Assembly (NCBI RefSeq): GCF_000970305.1
Contig: NZ_CP009517.1
Location: 4,092,001 to 4,156,000 of the forward strand
Source: Methanosarcina barkeri 3
Lineage (GTDB): Archaea > Halobacteriota > Methanosarcinia > Methanosarcinales > Methanosarcinaceae
DNA: 64,000 nucleotides
Reading direction: 5' to 3'
The position numbers and the translations under genes were made by a program. Shown here piece after piece: positions 35,512-45,226 of this stretch (the first letter of the stretch is position 1; every line of letters begins with the position of its first letter). Below the pieces are notes generated by a model that did not search any database, was not told the origin of the DNA, and saw only the letters and a program-made list of their open reading frames with translations.

Positions 35512-36141
35512 CTAATTTTGAGTAGACCCAACAGTTACCGAGGTTAAAACGTTTCCAGGATTTTTGTACGTTATCGCTCTAACTAAAAAACATACTCCTA
35601 TAATTGGCATCACAATAACCCAATAAACATATGGAAAAAAAAGAAGTGGTTCATAAGAGGACCATTTTAAAATTTCCTGGATTATGAGGAAAAGGGAAAA
35701 CATTGAAAAAATACTTACTACACATGAAATTACAAGGTATACGTTCATCGAGTCGGGATGTCCATTCAAAGACAGGAAGACTAGTCCAGAGAATGGAGAC
35801 AGTAAAGCCGTAAGTATTATCCAAAATATTTCGGCAGTGCTTGTAGGGTCACCAAAAGGAAATTTTTCAACATCAAAATAAATCCAAAAGTTTACGATAA
35901 CCAGTGCAAATAAAGAAGCACATAACGGGACTGCCAGATACCATCTGGGTAGTACTTTTCTTGCTTCCACTAAAAAAAGAACGGAACTCAAAAACGAAAT
36001 AATGCTCAGCAACTCTATAACTAAAATAGGTCTACGAATTAATTGTAATGGACTTGAAAGAAATATATAACCTAATAAAATTGCAATCCAGACCATCATA
36101 AAGACACCAGACATCAATGCCAGTGCGATTTTTATCCTCAT
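35512..36141 (-). CDS. membrane protein, paralogue B of a tandem pair
   Basis: 209 aa from the ATG at 36141 (GGCGATGAT upstream). Same topology and conserved blocks as paralogue A; the loops between helices 1-2 and 5-6 differ most. The two genes are 139 bp apart and clearly arose by tandem duplication. The gene begins just downstream of a broken P-domain-like fragment. Confidence 0.75.
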   Translation of the reverse strand: MRIKIALALMSGVFMMVWIAILLGYIFLSSPLQLIRRPILVIELLSIISFLSSVLFLVEARKVLPRWYLAVPLCASLFALVIVNFWIYFDVEKFPFGDPTSTAEIFWIILTALLSPFSGLVFLSLNGHPDSMNVYLVISCVVSIFSMFSLFLIIQEILKWSSYEPLLFFPYVYWVIVMPIIGVCFLVRAITYKNPGNVLTSVTVGSTQN

Positions 36142-36182
36142 TAAATCATCGCCATAAAATATAAAAATCGGGTGAAAATTGT

Positions 36183-36392
36183 TCACCCTATCAGGTCATA
36201 GAATTCGGTTATTGATCCTTCGTCTCCTGCTGCACTATCTACAACCCTCAGCCGCCAGTTGTGCACATTCTGGAGGCCTTGCACGTGTACTGTAAGCTGG
36301 AGGTTACTTCCTCCCTGATGGTCCCATATCTTCTGTTCTAAGTACGTGGATGATGATGGGTCCCACCGGCCTATCCATACTTCCAGGTCGCC
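36183..36392 (-). pseudogene. C-terminal remnant, P-domain-like (proprotein convertase type)
   Basis: A 69-codon frame with no start codon, preceded in frame by TAA and ending in TGA at 36183. It reads GDLEVWIGRWDPSSSTYLEQK..., then NVHNWRLRVVDSAAGDEGSITEFYDL. The GDL..., W.L.V.D.AAGD.G.I pattern is that of a P/Homo B domain as found at the C-terminus of secreted subtilases and surface proteins. Assignment by eye only. Confidence 0.5.
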
Positions 36393-36921
36393 TTATTTAA
36401 TCAGGATTCACAATTTTTTAAATTACTAGTTTTAAAAAATCTTCTCAAGTATATGTAAATTTTACATATACTTTAAACAGTTAGCTTTAAGATTATAAAT
36501 TATTTTCTACTAATAAGTTTAATTCAGCCACAGTTAAAAATGATGAGTCAGTTTCAAAATCTCAGCTTATCTTGAATATACCTAAGTAACTTCTTATTTG
36601 CTTCTTTAGATACCGGATTTTGGAAAACCAGTTTATTTATTACAGAATATTACAGAAAACAACCTAATAATTTTTAATTGTCCAGACTAAAAATGAGTTT
36701 TGGTAATGAGTTTCGGCACCTTCTCTCAATAACCCTATTATTCTTTTAGTCTCATTATATTCTGTTTTTAAGTCAAATAAAAGGGATATTATACTGTAGT
36801 ATAGAGAACCAAGTAGAAAAGAGAAATATTTTTAGAAAATAAGTATTTTAAGAAATAATAAAGAATTCTACAGTAAAACCAGCTAATTCTACGTTATTAA
36901 ACTACTACGAAAGTTTCTATT
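36393..36921. other. AT-rich spacer
   Basis: 530 bp of AT-rich DNA with no coding frame or clear repeat, between the P-domain-like remnant and the terminator of the ribosomal L1-L10-L12 operon. Confidence 0.5.
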
Positions 36922-36951
36922 GAAAAAAAGAATGCTCGCCGTAGGGCGAGC
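36922..36951 (-). terminator. terminator after the L12 gene
   Basis: On the minus strand: perfect 7-bp stem GCTCGCC-ctac-GGCGAGC (36951-36934), then attcTTTTTTTC. It is 27 bp past the L12 stop. Confidence 0.88.
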
Positions 36952-36977
36952 TGTAGGTATCAAAGTTTTATTTGTGT

Positions 36978-37295
36978 TTATCCGAAGAGAGCACCGAGGC
37001 CGGCCATTCCGTCTTCTTCGGCGTGGTCTTCTTCCTCTTCCTTCTCTTCTTCAGCAGGAGCTTCTTCTGCTGCTGGAGCGGCTGCGGCTGCAGGAGCGGC
37101 TGCGGCTGCAGGAGCGGCGAATGCGGCCTTTGCAATTGCTTCTTCTATGTCCACGCCTTCAAGGGCTGCGACAAGGGCCTTTACTCTAGCGTCGTTAACT
37201 TCGATACCTGCTGCCTGGAGAACGGCAGTGATTGCGTCTTCGGTAATTGCTTTACCAGCGTTGTGCAATAAGAGAGCTGCATATATATATTCCAT
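36978..37295 (-). CDS. rpl12: Ribosomal protein P1 (archaeal L12)
   Basis: 105 aa. N-terminal dimerisation helices ([17 protein letters not shown]), Ala-rich hinge, acidic tail and the conserved [10 protein letters not shown] end that recruits translation GTPases. Ribosome site AGGTGAT. It is the last gene of the L1-L10-L12 operon, 34 bp after L10. Confidence 0.97.
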   Translation of the reverse strand: MEYIYAALLLHNAGKAITEDAITAVLQAAGIEVNDARVKALVAALEGVDIEEAIAKAAFAAPAAAAAPAAAAAPAAEEAPAEEEKEEEEDHAEEDGMAGLGALFG

Positions 37296-37329
37296 CGTTA
37301 ATCACCTAATTTTAATTATCGTAATTTAT

Positions 37330-38373
37330 TTATCCGAAAAGAGCACCAAGACCGGCCATTCCATCTTCTTCGGAGCGGTCTTCTTCCTCTTCCTCTTCTT
37401 TCTCTTCTTCCTTTACTTCTTCTTTCTTCTCGGGCACTTTGGCTGCTGCGGCTGCTGCGCTTGCAGCTGCTCCGAGAACTTCCCTCAGTTGGTCATCCAC
37501 AGCATTTGCATCTTTGTCTGCGGCTTTGGATGCAACGGATGTCATCTGGACGTGAGCTTTTGCCAGTAAGGTGTCCATGACTCCTGAATCAAACACGACA
37601 GCATTGACACCAAGGTTCTTTGACTCTGCAAAGGCTTTTGCCAGCAGGGTGCCGATTGTTGCGCTTGTCGGGTATGCAGTGTTGACAGCGAGGTTGAAAG
37701 CGTTCTGGGCTGCTCTGGTAATGTCAGAGAAGTACTGGCTTTCATCAATTGCAAGGAGTTCCGGCTCGTAAATTGTCCCATTGTCATAAGCGGCTCTTAA
37801 GTCCAGCCCTACAATGAGAGGGTATATTTCCAGCTTTGCAAGCATGGTTGCGAGCTTCTGAGGGACTGCCTCACCTGCTTTACAGACAACCTTAGTTTCC
37901 TTTACTGCAACTTTTCCTGCGTCTATTGAAGCTGGAATTCCTGCACTCTGGAGTTCTCCGAGAATCGGACCAGGTGGGAAACTGGTAGGTCCTTTCTGAA
38001 CAATAATGTCCTCAGGAGCTATTGCACCTCCTTTAATAGGAGAAGGAGTTTTTGTCTGTTCTAGCACTTTGTAAAGTTTGAAGGGACTTTCATTAGTAAA
38101 TACCAGAGCAGTCTGCTTGTCAAGGTATTTATTCATCTCGGGAATGCTTTCTCCGAGCTGGTTTAAAGCCCGCTCAGTAAGGGTGTTCCTTGAAACCTTG
38201 AGCACTGCAACATCTTTAAGGTCCCTGCGAATTTTCTGGATCTTGGTCGCAAGAATACCTTCGATTCCGACCATCCCGAAAACCTTATGGGACTGAATGA
38301 GCTCCATTATATTTTCGATCTCATTCTTTTTCCACTCTGGGACGTGCTCCGTGTGATGTTTCTCCTCTGCCAT
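37330..38373 (-). CDS. rpl10: Ribosomal protein uL10 (P0)
   Basis: 347 aa. N-terminal rRNA-binding domain (VPEWKKNEIENIMELIQSHK, GMVGIEGI), an inserted archaeal domain, and a C-terminal helical spine with the same acidic tail and [10 protein letters not shown] as L12, showing it is the stalk base. The start follows the L1 stop directly (TAAATG), with GGTGGTG as ribosome site. Confidence 0.97.
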   Translation of the reverse strand: MAEEKHHTEHVPEWKKNEIENIMELIQSHKVFGMVGIEGILATKIQKIRRDLKDVAVLKVSRNTLTERALNQLGESIPEMNKYLDKQTALVFTNESPFKLYKVLEQTKTPSPIKGGAIAPEDIIVQKGPTSFPPGPILGELQSAGIPASIDAGKVAVKETKVVCKAGEAVPQKLATMLAKLEIYPLIVGLDLRAAYDNGTIYEPELLAIDESQYFSDITRAAQNAFNLAVNTAYPTSATIGTLLAKAFAESKNLGVNAVVFDSGVMDTLLAKAHVQMTSVASKAADKDANAVDDQLREVLGAAASAAAAAAKVPEKKEEVKEEEKEEEEEEDRSEEDGMAGLGALFG

Positions 38374-39015
38374 TTACACCACCCTTTCGGATTTTCCCAT
38401 AGTTGTCGTGACATAGACTGTTCTCAGGTTGTGCTTGCCTTTGTCCAGTACGCGTTCCAGCCTGGACACTATAGTCTCAATGTTTTCGGCAAGGTCATCG
38501 GGATTCATATTCCTTCGGCCAACAGGCACATGGAAAGTGAGCTTGTCTTTTGACCTCAGTCTGACCGCATTCTGCTTACTCTGGATAAGTTCGCCTATGT
38601 CTTTGTTAGGTAAAAGCGGAATAGGCATTTTCCCTCTGGGTCCGAGAACAATACCCAGGTTCTTACCAATTATCGGCATAAACTGGGTTTCTGCGATAAA
38701 AAGGTCACATTCATTTGCAAGAGTCCTGGCTTGGTTTTTATCAGCCGCCAGTTCGTCGAGCTCAACGTCAGAAATAACATACGCAGCACCGGCAGCCTTT
38801 GCTCTGAGGCCCACATCACCTTTTGCAAAAACACCGATCTTCAGTTCTTTTCCGAGCCCGTGAGGAAGAATTACTTCTTCATCAACTCTGTTCTTCGGTT
38901 GGTTCATGTCAAGATTCTTTAAGTTAATCGCCAGGTCCACGCTTTCAGAGAAGTTGCGTTTTGGCGATTCTTCAAGAAGTTTCTTGACAGCTTCCAGTAT
39001 ACTTTTCTCTGCCAT
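38374..39015 (-). CDS. rpl1: Ribosomal protein uL1
   Basis: 213 aa. Typical L1 features: RNFSESVDLAINLKNLDMNQPKNR near the start, GPRGKMPIPLLP in the middle, and a C-terminal TTMGKS. L1 binds 23S rRNA at the E-site stalk and in many archaea represses its own operon by binding mRNA. A structured leader with a ribosome site at its base precedes the gene. Confidence 0.97.
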   Translation of the reverse strand: MAEKSILEAVKKLLEESPKRNFSESVDLAINLKNLDMNQPKNRVDEEVILPHGLGKELKIGVFAKGDVGLRAKAAGAAYVISDVELDELAADKNQARTLANECDLFIAETQFMPIIGKNLGIVLGPRGKMPIPLLPNKDIGELIQSKQNAVRLRSKDKLTFHVPVGRRNMNPDDLAENIETIVSRLERVLDKGKHNLRTVYVTTTMGKSERVV

Positions 39016-39026
39016 CTTGTTCCTCC

Positions 39027-39075
39027 CCGTAGTGTTTGAACTACATGTCCAAGCAGCCTTTTCGGCTTACTACGG
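39027..39075 (-). promoter_or_regulatory. structured mRNA leader in front of the L1-L10-L12 operon
   Basis: On the mRNA strand, CCGTAGT (39075-39069) can pair with ACTACGG (39033-39027), enclosing a small AGCC-gaaaa-GGCT hairpin. Alternatively a local GTAGT-tcaaac-ACTAC hairpin forms using the same 3' arm. The 3' arm abuts GGGGAGG, the L1 ribosome site. Mutually exclusive structures next to the site fit L1 autoregulation, which is inference. Confidence 0.5.
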
Positions 39076-39271
39076 TTGGTTTTAGGGCTTTCCCATTAAT
39101 CCGGATTATTCTGTATTCTTGACAATAAGCAACTAACAACTGTCTTACAACTGCTGTATTTTTTATTTATTGCAAAGACATACAAGGTTCTTGAGCTATT
39201 AGTGCTATCCAATTTAAAACTATTGGTGATGGAAGAAATTCCGGATTAAATAGTAAAGGGAATGGAAAGGT

Positions 39272-39757
39272 TTACCACTCCTCACCGGCAAGCAGATCAT
39301 CGAACTTGCCCTGATCGAGTGCCTTTTGGCTGTCTTTAGCCTTAACTCCCTCTACGGTCACGCCCATAGGGACACAGGTACCTATTACCTCTTTCATTGT
39401 TGCCTTGAGATCGTAAGAAAGTACGTCTTCTTTCTTCATGCGGGCAATCTTTGCAACCTGCGAAATATTGAGGTTTCCGACAACTTCGCTTCCTGCATTT
39501 CCTGACCCTTTTTGAATCCCTAACTCTTTCATAATAAGGGATGCAGTGGGTGGAGTACCTACTTCGATCTCGACATTTTTCTTGTCGTCAACAATTACTT
39601 TTACAGGAACCTGCATGCCGTTATAGTCCCTGGTTTTCTCATTGATCTTTTCGACCACTTCTTTTATGTTGACCCCAAGAGGACCAAGTGCCGGACCTAA
39701 AGGTGGTCCAGGATTTGCTTTTCCTCCGGGGACAAGTGCTTCAACAATACTTGTCAT
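39272..39757 (-). CDS. rpl11: Ribosomal protein uL11
   Basis: 161 aa. VEALVPGGKANPGPPLGPALGPLGVNI is the uL11 N-terminal signature, and the C-terminal rRNA-binding domain has KDVLSYDLKATMKEVIGTCVPMGVTVEG. It forms the GTPase-associated centre. It lies 256 bp upstream of L1, so L1 probably has its own promoter. Confidence 0.97.
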   Translation of the reverse strand: MTSIVEALVPGGKANPGPPLGPALGPLGVNIKEVVEKINEKTRDYNGMQVPVKVIVDDKKNVEIEVGTPPTASLIMKELGIQKGSGNAGSEVVGNLNISQVAKIARMKKEDVLSYDLKATMKEVIGTCVPMGVTVEGVKAKDSQKALDQGKFDDLLAGEEW

Positions 39758-39877
39758 CTGAGTTTCACCGGTTTTAATAAGTATAATGTTGTAGATCCGT
39801 TTAGATCCACTTGAGTACTGGTGATATTAGTTAATAAGCTGGAATTTTCGGTATTTTTTCCATCTTGATGTGGACTT

Positions 39878-40336
39878 TCACTCATTCTCTTTTTTAAGTA
39901 TTCTTACAGTATCGCCACGAATCGTGATGGGAATCGGAACCACAGCATCGAACAGTTCCACAGTAATTTCCTCATGCCCTTCATCAACTCTTTTAACCCG
40001 AGCTTTCTCGCCTTTAAAGGGTCCTGAAGTGACCTCAATTATAGCCCCTTCCTTGATCCCTGTCACTGTTGGTTTGGGTTTAAGGAAATGCTCAATTTCA
40101 GTAATTGAAGAGCTCCCTTTCACAAGAGCCCTTGCATGGGGAATAGTCTGGATTGCCAGTTCTACAATTCCGGGTTTAGGAGCCTCGACCAAGACATATC
40201 CTTTTAGCTCATCAGGAGCCAGAATTGCCCTTATATCCAGCTTCTCCTTTTTCGAAATTCTGGCAAGGGCTGTTGCAACCGACCTTTCTTGGTTTGCCGT
40301 GGTTTTGATTACAAATATCTGTGAATCCTCACTCAT
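39878..40336 (-). CDS. spt5: Transcription elongation factor Spt5 (NusG)
   Basis: 152 aa from the ATG at 40336, which overlaps the secE stop (ATGA). NGN domain (QIFVIKTTANQERSVATALA...DELKGYVLVEA) and KOW domain (GAIIEVTSGPFKGEKARVKRVDEGHEEITVELFD). It binds RNA polymerase with Spt4 to aid processivity. The secE-spt5-L11 order is the usual archaeal one. Confidence 0.96.
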   Translation of the reverse strand: MSEDSQIFVIKTTANQERSVATALARISKKEKLDIRAILAPDELKGYVLVEAPKPGIVELAIQTIPHARALVKGSSSITEIEHFLKPKPTVTGIKEGAIIEVTSGPFKGEKARVKRVDEGHEEITVELFDAVVPIPITIRGDTVRILKKENE

Positions 40337-40548
40337 TTGGCCACCCACTGGGGCAACATTGTCAACAGTACGTATACTATAAATCCTATTGCTCCCACAG
40401 CCAGAATGCCAACACCTGCAACTTTGGCAATGGTCAAGAATTCTTCCCTGGACGGTTTTCTAGTAAGTTTCAGGACTCTCAGGTGTGCCCGGATTACCTG
40501 ACCAACGCTTTCTGTATTTATCTTCGGTTCAAACGTGGATTCTACCAT
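40333..40548 (-). CDS. secE: Protein translocase SecE / Sec61 gamma
   Basis: 71 aa from the ATG at 40548 (GGATGTGA upstream). An amphipathic helix RVLKLTRKPSREEFL is followed by one membrane helix near the C-terminus (VAGVGILAVGAIGFIVYVLL). Small subunit of the SecYE translocon. 4-bp overlap with spt5. Confidence 0.93.
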   Translation of the reverse strand: MVESTFEPKINTESVGQVIRAHLRVLKLTRKPSREEFLTIAKVAGVGILAVGAIGFIVYVLLTMLPQWVAK

Positions 40549-40965
40549 CAATTCACATCCAGGTTTTCTTTATTCGATTTATCTTTCTTTAATTTTTGCC
40601 TAGAGTTCTTCCTATGGGTTTCCCATTCCTGAAATTCACTTTTCCTAAATATGGAATTTCCGGATTTATATTAAGGAAGGAACGGGCGGTTTATATTATT
40701 AATTCCTATTATATGAAGATATCACTGACACGACTTTTAAAATGTCAAAAGATTTCGATGCTTGGCTTATATTATATTCCAGAGTTTTAACCGCATCAGT
40801 AAAAATATTTCTTTTTTGATACCAAATTGTATCGGCACCATACGGCATTTACCATAAAAATAGTTTTCGATTGGTTTTTATTCCTATCCCTTATTTTTAT
40901 TTTAAAGAGAGGAAAACAGTATTTTTCTCCAACCGAAGATTTTAGTCCCTTTTGTCTCTGTATGA
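40549..40965. other. spacer with promoter candidates
   Basis: 417 bp between secE and ftsZ, both on the minus strand, so it should hold the secE-spt5 promoter. Candidate minus-strand TATA elements lie near 40660-40710 and 40763-40785. A small inverted repeat gatac-caaatt-gtatc is at 40818-40833. Nothing coding. Confidence 0.45.
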
Positions 40966-42093
40966 TCACTCTACAAAATCAATTCCATACTTAAAGGTAA
41001 TATCTTTGTCGTTTCCGTGACCGTAAATCTGGGCGGATGTTACTCCAGTAACCACGATCATAGTGCGCACTGTCTGCTCGAGATCAGGATCAACCTGTGC
41101 ACCCCAAATCAGGCGGGCATTTGCGTCTATCCGACTATAAACTTCCTGAACCACAGATTCAGCTTCCGAAATTGTCATGTCAGGGCCCCCAACCACATTA
41201 ACAAGAGCAGAAGTTGCACCTGATATGTCGACGTCAAGAAGCGGACTGCGTAGAGCTTTCTGTACTGATTCTACAGCTTTGTTTTCCCCGTCGGATTCCC
41301 CAAGTCCTATCATTGCAACGCCTCCGTTCTGCATAACAGTTCTAATATCTGCAAAATCAAGGTTTACGAGTCCAGGCTTTGTGATAAGTTCGGTTATACC
41401 CTTTACGGCTCTCATAAGAACTTCATCTGATACTTTGAAGGCAGCCTGAAGCGGGAGCCTCGGAACTACTTCGATCAGCTTATCGTTGGGAACAACTATT
41501 ACCGTGTCTGCGACATCTCTAAGGCGTTCAAGACCGGCTTCAGCATTGGTTCTGCGTACATGACCTTCCACACTGAAAGGCAGGGTGACGACTGCAATCG
41601 TAAGGGCTCCTGCATCTCTAGCAGCCTCAGCTACTATAGGTGCTGATCCTGTACCGGTCCCTCCTCCGAGACCTGCGGTAATAAAGACCATATCAGAACC
41701 TTCGACAACGCTGTTAATTTCGTCAATACTTTCGATTGCAGCATCTTCTCCAATCTGGGGGAGGCTGCCGGCTCCAAGTCCACGGGTTTTCTTTTTTCCG
41801 ATAAGAATCTTTTTGCCGGAGCGTATATGAAGAAGATGCTGGGCATCGGTATTCAAGGCAATAAGGTCAGCTCCCTGTATCCCTTCACCCATCATGCGCT
41901 GGATGCTGTTTGAACCGCCGCCTCCGCACCCTATCACTTTGATAGTTGTTTTAAGGCTTCTGAGAATCTCTTCGAGTTCGGCGTCAACATCTGAGTCTAC
42001 TACGTTAGAATAATCTAAATTTGAGTACTCCCTCTGCCCGGCACGTCCTTCCTGGGCAGATCGAGCAAGGGCCTCTTCCACAATGGATCTCAT
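40966..42093 (-). CDS. ftsZ: Cell division protein FtsZ
   Basis: 375 aa from the ATG at 42093; an in-frame ATG at 42111 exists, but the GGAGG ribosome site lies between the two, favouring the second. GTPase features: [14 protein letters not shown], tubulin signature [20 protein letters not shown] and the T7 loop [11 protein letters not shown]. It has the archaeal FtsZ N-terminal extension and no long C-terminal tail. It polymerises into the division ring. Confidence 0.97.
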   Translation of the reverse strand: MRSIVEEALARSAQEGRAGQREYSNLDYSNVVDSDVDAELEEILRSLKTTIKVIGCGGGGSNSIQRMMGEGIQGADLIALNTDAQHLLHIRSGKKILIGKKKTRGLGAGSLPQIGEDAAIESIDEINSVVEGSDMVFITAGLGGGTGTGSAPIVAEAARDAGALTIAVVTLPFSVEGHVRRTNAEAGLERLRDVADTVIVVPNDKLIEVVPRLPLQAAFKVSDEVLMRAVKGITELITKPGLVNLDFADIRTVMQNGGVAMIGLGESDGENKAVESVQKALRSPLLDVDISGATSALVNVVGGPDMTISEAESVVQEVYSRIDANARLIWGAQVDPDLEQTVRTMIVVTGVTSAQIYGHGNDKDITFKYGIDFVE

Positions 42094-42111
42094 ACTACTG
42101 TTTTCCTCCAT

Positions 42112-42442
42112 CCTATGGGATAATTTTAACTGGTATTAAAGAATAAATGTATTTTTAGAGGGTAAATGTGTATTTTAACCATCACATATACAGTTTCCAA
42201 TTTAATAGTTTTCCTGTTCAAGCCTTTAAACTTATAATGTATTTGTTTAATAATTTCATTAAATTCTTATACTTTCTTGCTTAACTTCAGGTTTTTCTCC
42301 CATGGCTATTATTACCTGGTCTTATTTATGATAAGTCTGAATCTTTATTAATTTCTTTGATTAAACTGTATATTTTTTAGTGTTTATTTTATTTTTCTGA
42401 AGCCTTCCCTGTATTTTTACCTTTCTCTTTTATTAAAAGCAA
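42112..42442. other. ftsZ promoter spacer
   Basis: 330 bp, AT-rich, non-coding. A minus-strand TATA-like ttataagtttaaa (about 42225-42237) may drive ftsZ. Confidence 0.4.
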
Positions 42443-43027
42443 TTATGCTTTTCCTCTGGACTCTCCCAGGATAATACCTGTTGCAATCAAGTGAGCAACC
42501 CTCAATGGTTCAGGAATATTGCTTCTTATTGAGGTAAGCTGAATAATCTTTTTAACAGTCTCTATACCTATGCCTGCTCTCTGAATATAAATAGGACTCT
42601 TTTCTCTTGATATTCTTTCTACTTTCCCAGCTCGTTTTATAATCGTCCATCGTTCCGCTCCATCTGAGAAATATTTAAGAGCGGATTTTATTTTTTCGAA
42701 ATCCGGATAGGAACGCATAACTACAACTACGGGAATTCCGGTTTCCCTGTAAAGCATCTGTATATCGACAACATTAAAGCCTCCATAAGTGATTCCATCG
42801 AGAATAACCGTTCTTATCTGGCCGTAATGTTTACTCTTTTTTATCATTCTACAGATAACTTCAGTAGCATCAAGCCCGTCTTTTGTGATTTCTGACCGAA
42901 GGACTCCGTCAATCCAATTTCCTCCCCGAAAAACAGCCCCGACTATCATCACTTTTTCATTGAAAAGCGCAGAATCGTCTATACCTAAAATTCGAATTTC
43001 AGGCTTGATATGAAAATCTGAATTCAC
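42443..43027 (-). CDS. DUF99 family (endonuclease V-like) protein
   Basis: 194 aa, GTG start. It opens with KPEIRILGIDDSAL and has VMIVGAVFRGGNWIDGVL, VILDGITYGGFNVVDI and PVVVVMRSYPD, all DUF99 hallmarks. The fold is predicted to resemble endonuclease V; catalytic acidic residues (D in GIDD and LDG) are present. Function not established. It stands alone between ftsZ and pan. Confidence 0.88.
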   Translation of the reverse strand: MNSDFHIKPEIRILGIDDSALFNEKVMIVGAVFRGGNWIDGVLRSEITKDGLDATEVICRMIKKSKHYGQIRTVILDGITYGGFNVVDIQMLYRETGIPVVVVMRSYPDFEKIKSALKYFSDGAERWTIIKRAGKVERISREKSPIYIQRAGIGIETVKKIIQLTSIRSNIPEPLRVAHLIATGIILGESRGKA

Positions 43028-43211
43028 AGGTACTTCTATGTATGGATTACAAAAATAGTTTGTCGGTTTCCTATGTGCCTTCTAATAAAAGACTTTTCCA
43101 GGAAATTTTCAATTTTCCGGTAAAACCTCTTTATCTCAGACTAAAGTAAAAATAAACCAAGATAAAAATAAGCCCTCAGATGGCTTATATTCGGTTTACC
43201 GGAAACTTTTT

Positions 43212-44510
43212 TTACACGAACATGGTTTCAGGGAGACTGACGGCAGGCATCATTTTCTGCGTATCTGCAGCCATAGAGACTTTATCCACTGCTTCGAGGA
43301 AATCTTCCATCTCAATCAGTTCTTTGTCTTTCCTGACCGCAAACATACCTGCTTCGGTGGCGATTGCCTTCAGGTCTGCTCCACTCATTCCTTCGGTAGC
43401 TTTTGCAAGTCTCTGAAAGTCAATATCTCCTGCAAGAGTCATTTTCTCACAGTGGATTTTAAGAATCTTTCCTCTTGCCTCTACTCCGGGCATAGGGACA
43501 TGGACAAGCCTGTCAAAGCGGCCTGGCCTGAGAATTGCCGGGTCAAGGACATCAGGACGGTTTGTTGCTGCAATAATCCTGATATTTTTTCTTTTGTCAA
43601 AGCCGTCCATCTCTGCCAGCAACTGCATAAGCGTCCTCTGAACCTCACGGTCTGCCCCAGTCGTTTCATTCAAACGCCTTGCAGCAATTGAGTCCAGCTC
43701 ATCAATGAAAATAATACTTGGGGACTTTTTCCTGGCCATTTCGAAGATTTCTCTTACGAGTTTGGAACCGTCCCCAATGTATTTTTGCACGAGCTCAGAG
43801 CCTACAACTCTAATAAAGGTTGCATTGGTTCTGTGAGCTACAGCTTTCGCAAGCAGAGTTTTGCCTGTTCCCGGAAGTCCATAAAGAAGAACTCCCTTAG
43901 GCGGCTCGATACCTATCCGGGCAAATCGTTCCGGCTCAATGAGAGGAAGTTCGACAGCTTCCTGAAGTTCCTGAATTTGCTCATCGAGACCGCCGATCTG
44001 GTCATAGTCCACTTCTACGCTTTCAAGGACTTCCATTGCAGCAACAAAAGGTTCTTCCGTAGAAGGAATGACCTCGGCAATAGCAAGCGTATGCTGGTTC
44101 AGGGCAACTTTTGCCCCTGGCAACAGTTTTTTCTCATCGATATATTGTGAGACATTAACCAGAAATTGAGGTCCGTTGCTACTTCGGACAATTATCCTAT
44201 CGTTCTTAATTACGTCGATGACCGTACCAATGATGAGCGGAGAGGTCTTCATCCGATCGAGTTCAGACTGCAGCTTTCGGATCTCTCGTTCGTACTTTAT
44301 TTTTTGGTTTTCCAGATAACGCTTTTCGGATTCGATCTGGCTGCACTGCTCTTCCAGATAACTGTTTCGGCTTTCAAGTTGCCTCATTCGGTCCTGGACG
44401 CTTTCAGTTACTTCCCCCAGCTCTCCAGGCTCGATTCCGTCATACACAGGTCCGGGCTTACCAAGGTGACTGCGCATGCTTTCATCCTTACTTTTGGTAC
44501 TTTCCGTCAT
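43212..44510 (-). CDS. pan: Proteasome-activating nucleotidase
   Basis: 432 aa from the ATG at 44510 (GGAG upstream); an upstream frame of 47 residues is unrelated. N-terminal coiled coil (about 35-95), OB domain, then the AAA module: Walker A GLPGTGKT, Walker [12 protein letters not shown], sensor-1 AATNRP, Arg finger region RPGRFDR. PAN unfolds substrates for the 20S proteasome. Its C-terminus is MFV, where the gate-opening HbYX motif would have Tyr in the penultimate place. Divergent from the MBF1 gene with 57 bp between starts. Confidence 0.95.
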   Translation of the reverse strand: MTESTKSKDESMRSHLGKPGPVYDGIEPGELGEVTESVQDRMRQLESRNSYLEEQCSQIESEKRYLENQKIKYEREIRKLQSELDRMKTSPLIIGTVIDVIKNDRIIVRSSNGPQFLVNVSQYIDEKKLLPGAKVALNQHTLAIAEVIPSTEEPFVAAMEVLESVEVDYDQIGGLDEQIQELQEAVELPLIEPERFARIGIEPPKGVLLYGLPGTGKTLLAKAVAHRTNATFIRVVGSELVQKYIGDGSKLVREIFEMARKKSPSIIFIDELDSIAARRLNETTGADREVQRTLMQLLAEMDGFDKRKNIRIIAATNRPDVLDPAILRPGRFDRLVHVPMPGVEARGKILKIHCEKMTLAGDIDFQRLAKATEGMSGADLKAIATEAGMFAVRKDKELIEMEDFLEAVDKVSMAADTQKMMPAVSLPETMFV

Positions 44511-44567
44511 GGAGCTCCGAATAATATTTAAGTTCATACCGTATATAGCGTTTTCGAAGTGATCAAT
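44511..44567. promoter_or_regulatory. compact divergent promoter pan / MBF1
   Basis: Only 57 bp separate the two start codons. A palindromic TATA-like ctatatac/gtatatag at about 44541-44548 suits pan on the minus strand (35 bp to its start); ataatattta at 44521-44530 suits the MBF1 gene on the plus strand. The promoters overlap, so the two genes probably influence each other. Confidence 0.5.
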
Positions 44568-45053
44568 ATGCAGTGCGAAATATGTGGTGCAGAGATCCGC
44601 GGAAAGCCTATATGCATTACAATTGATAACAGCGAGCTCCAGGTCTGCCAAAAATGCGCTCCTTACGGTAAACCCGTTGATAAGCGAACTCCCGTGTCAA
44701 GAAAAGTCTCTCCGGTGGTTCGGACGGTAACACGAACCGAAAATAGGCCAAAAAAGGACTTTTTCGATATTTTGAAAGATGAACTTCTGGATAACTATGA
44801 TCAGATTATCCGGGATGCCAGAGAAGCAAAAGGTTGGTCTCAGGAAGACCTGGCTGAAAATATCAAAGAAAAAGTATCTCTGATCAAAAAGATAGAACGT
44901 AACGAAATCGTGCCAGAGGATTCCGTCAGAAAGAAACTCGAACACGCTCTTAATGTCAAACTTACGGAACGTGTCGAGGGATCAGAACAGGAAGTTTCTC
45001 ACATGAAGAAAGATATGACCCTCGGAGATATAGTGAAAATAAAAAGAAAGTAA
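44568..45053 (+). CDS. MBF1-like transcriptional coactivator with zinc ribbon and HTH
   Basis: 161 aa from the ATG at 44568 (GAAGTGATC just upstream). The N-terminal zinc ribbon has C-x2-C (CEIC) and C-x2-C (CQKC); the C-terminal HTH (about 80-130) reads [31 protein letters not shown]. This is the archaeal multiprotein bridging factor 1 type, linked to transcription and possibly translation quality control. The stop codon enters a tandem array. Confidence 0.93.
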   Translation: MQCEICGAEIRGKPICITIDNSELQVCQKCAPYGKPVDKRTPVSRKVSPVVRTVTRTENRPKKDFFDILKDELLDNYDQIIRDAREAKGWSQEDLAENIKEKVSLIKKIERNEIVPEDSVRKKLEHALNVKLTERVEGSEQEVSHMKKDMTLGDIVKIKRK

Positions 45054-45226
45054 ATTCTAAAGAAGATAAAGAAAAGAGAGTAAATTCTAAAGAAGATAAA
45101 GAAAAAAGAGTAAATTCCAAAAAAGATAAAGAAAAAAAGTAAATTTCAAAGAAGATAAAGAAAAAAGTAAATTCAAAAGAAGATAAAGAAAAGAGAGTAA
45201 ATTCCAAAGGAAATAAAGAGAAGTAG
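45048..45226. repeat. about 28-bp A-rich tandem array after the MBF1 gene
   Basis: About six copies of 'gtaaattctaaagaagataaagaaaaga' with variation. The first copy includes the final codons (AAA GTA... type) and stop of the MBF1 gene. From 45227 to 45552 nothing else is visible. Confidence 0.9.
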
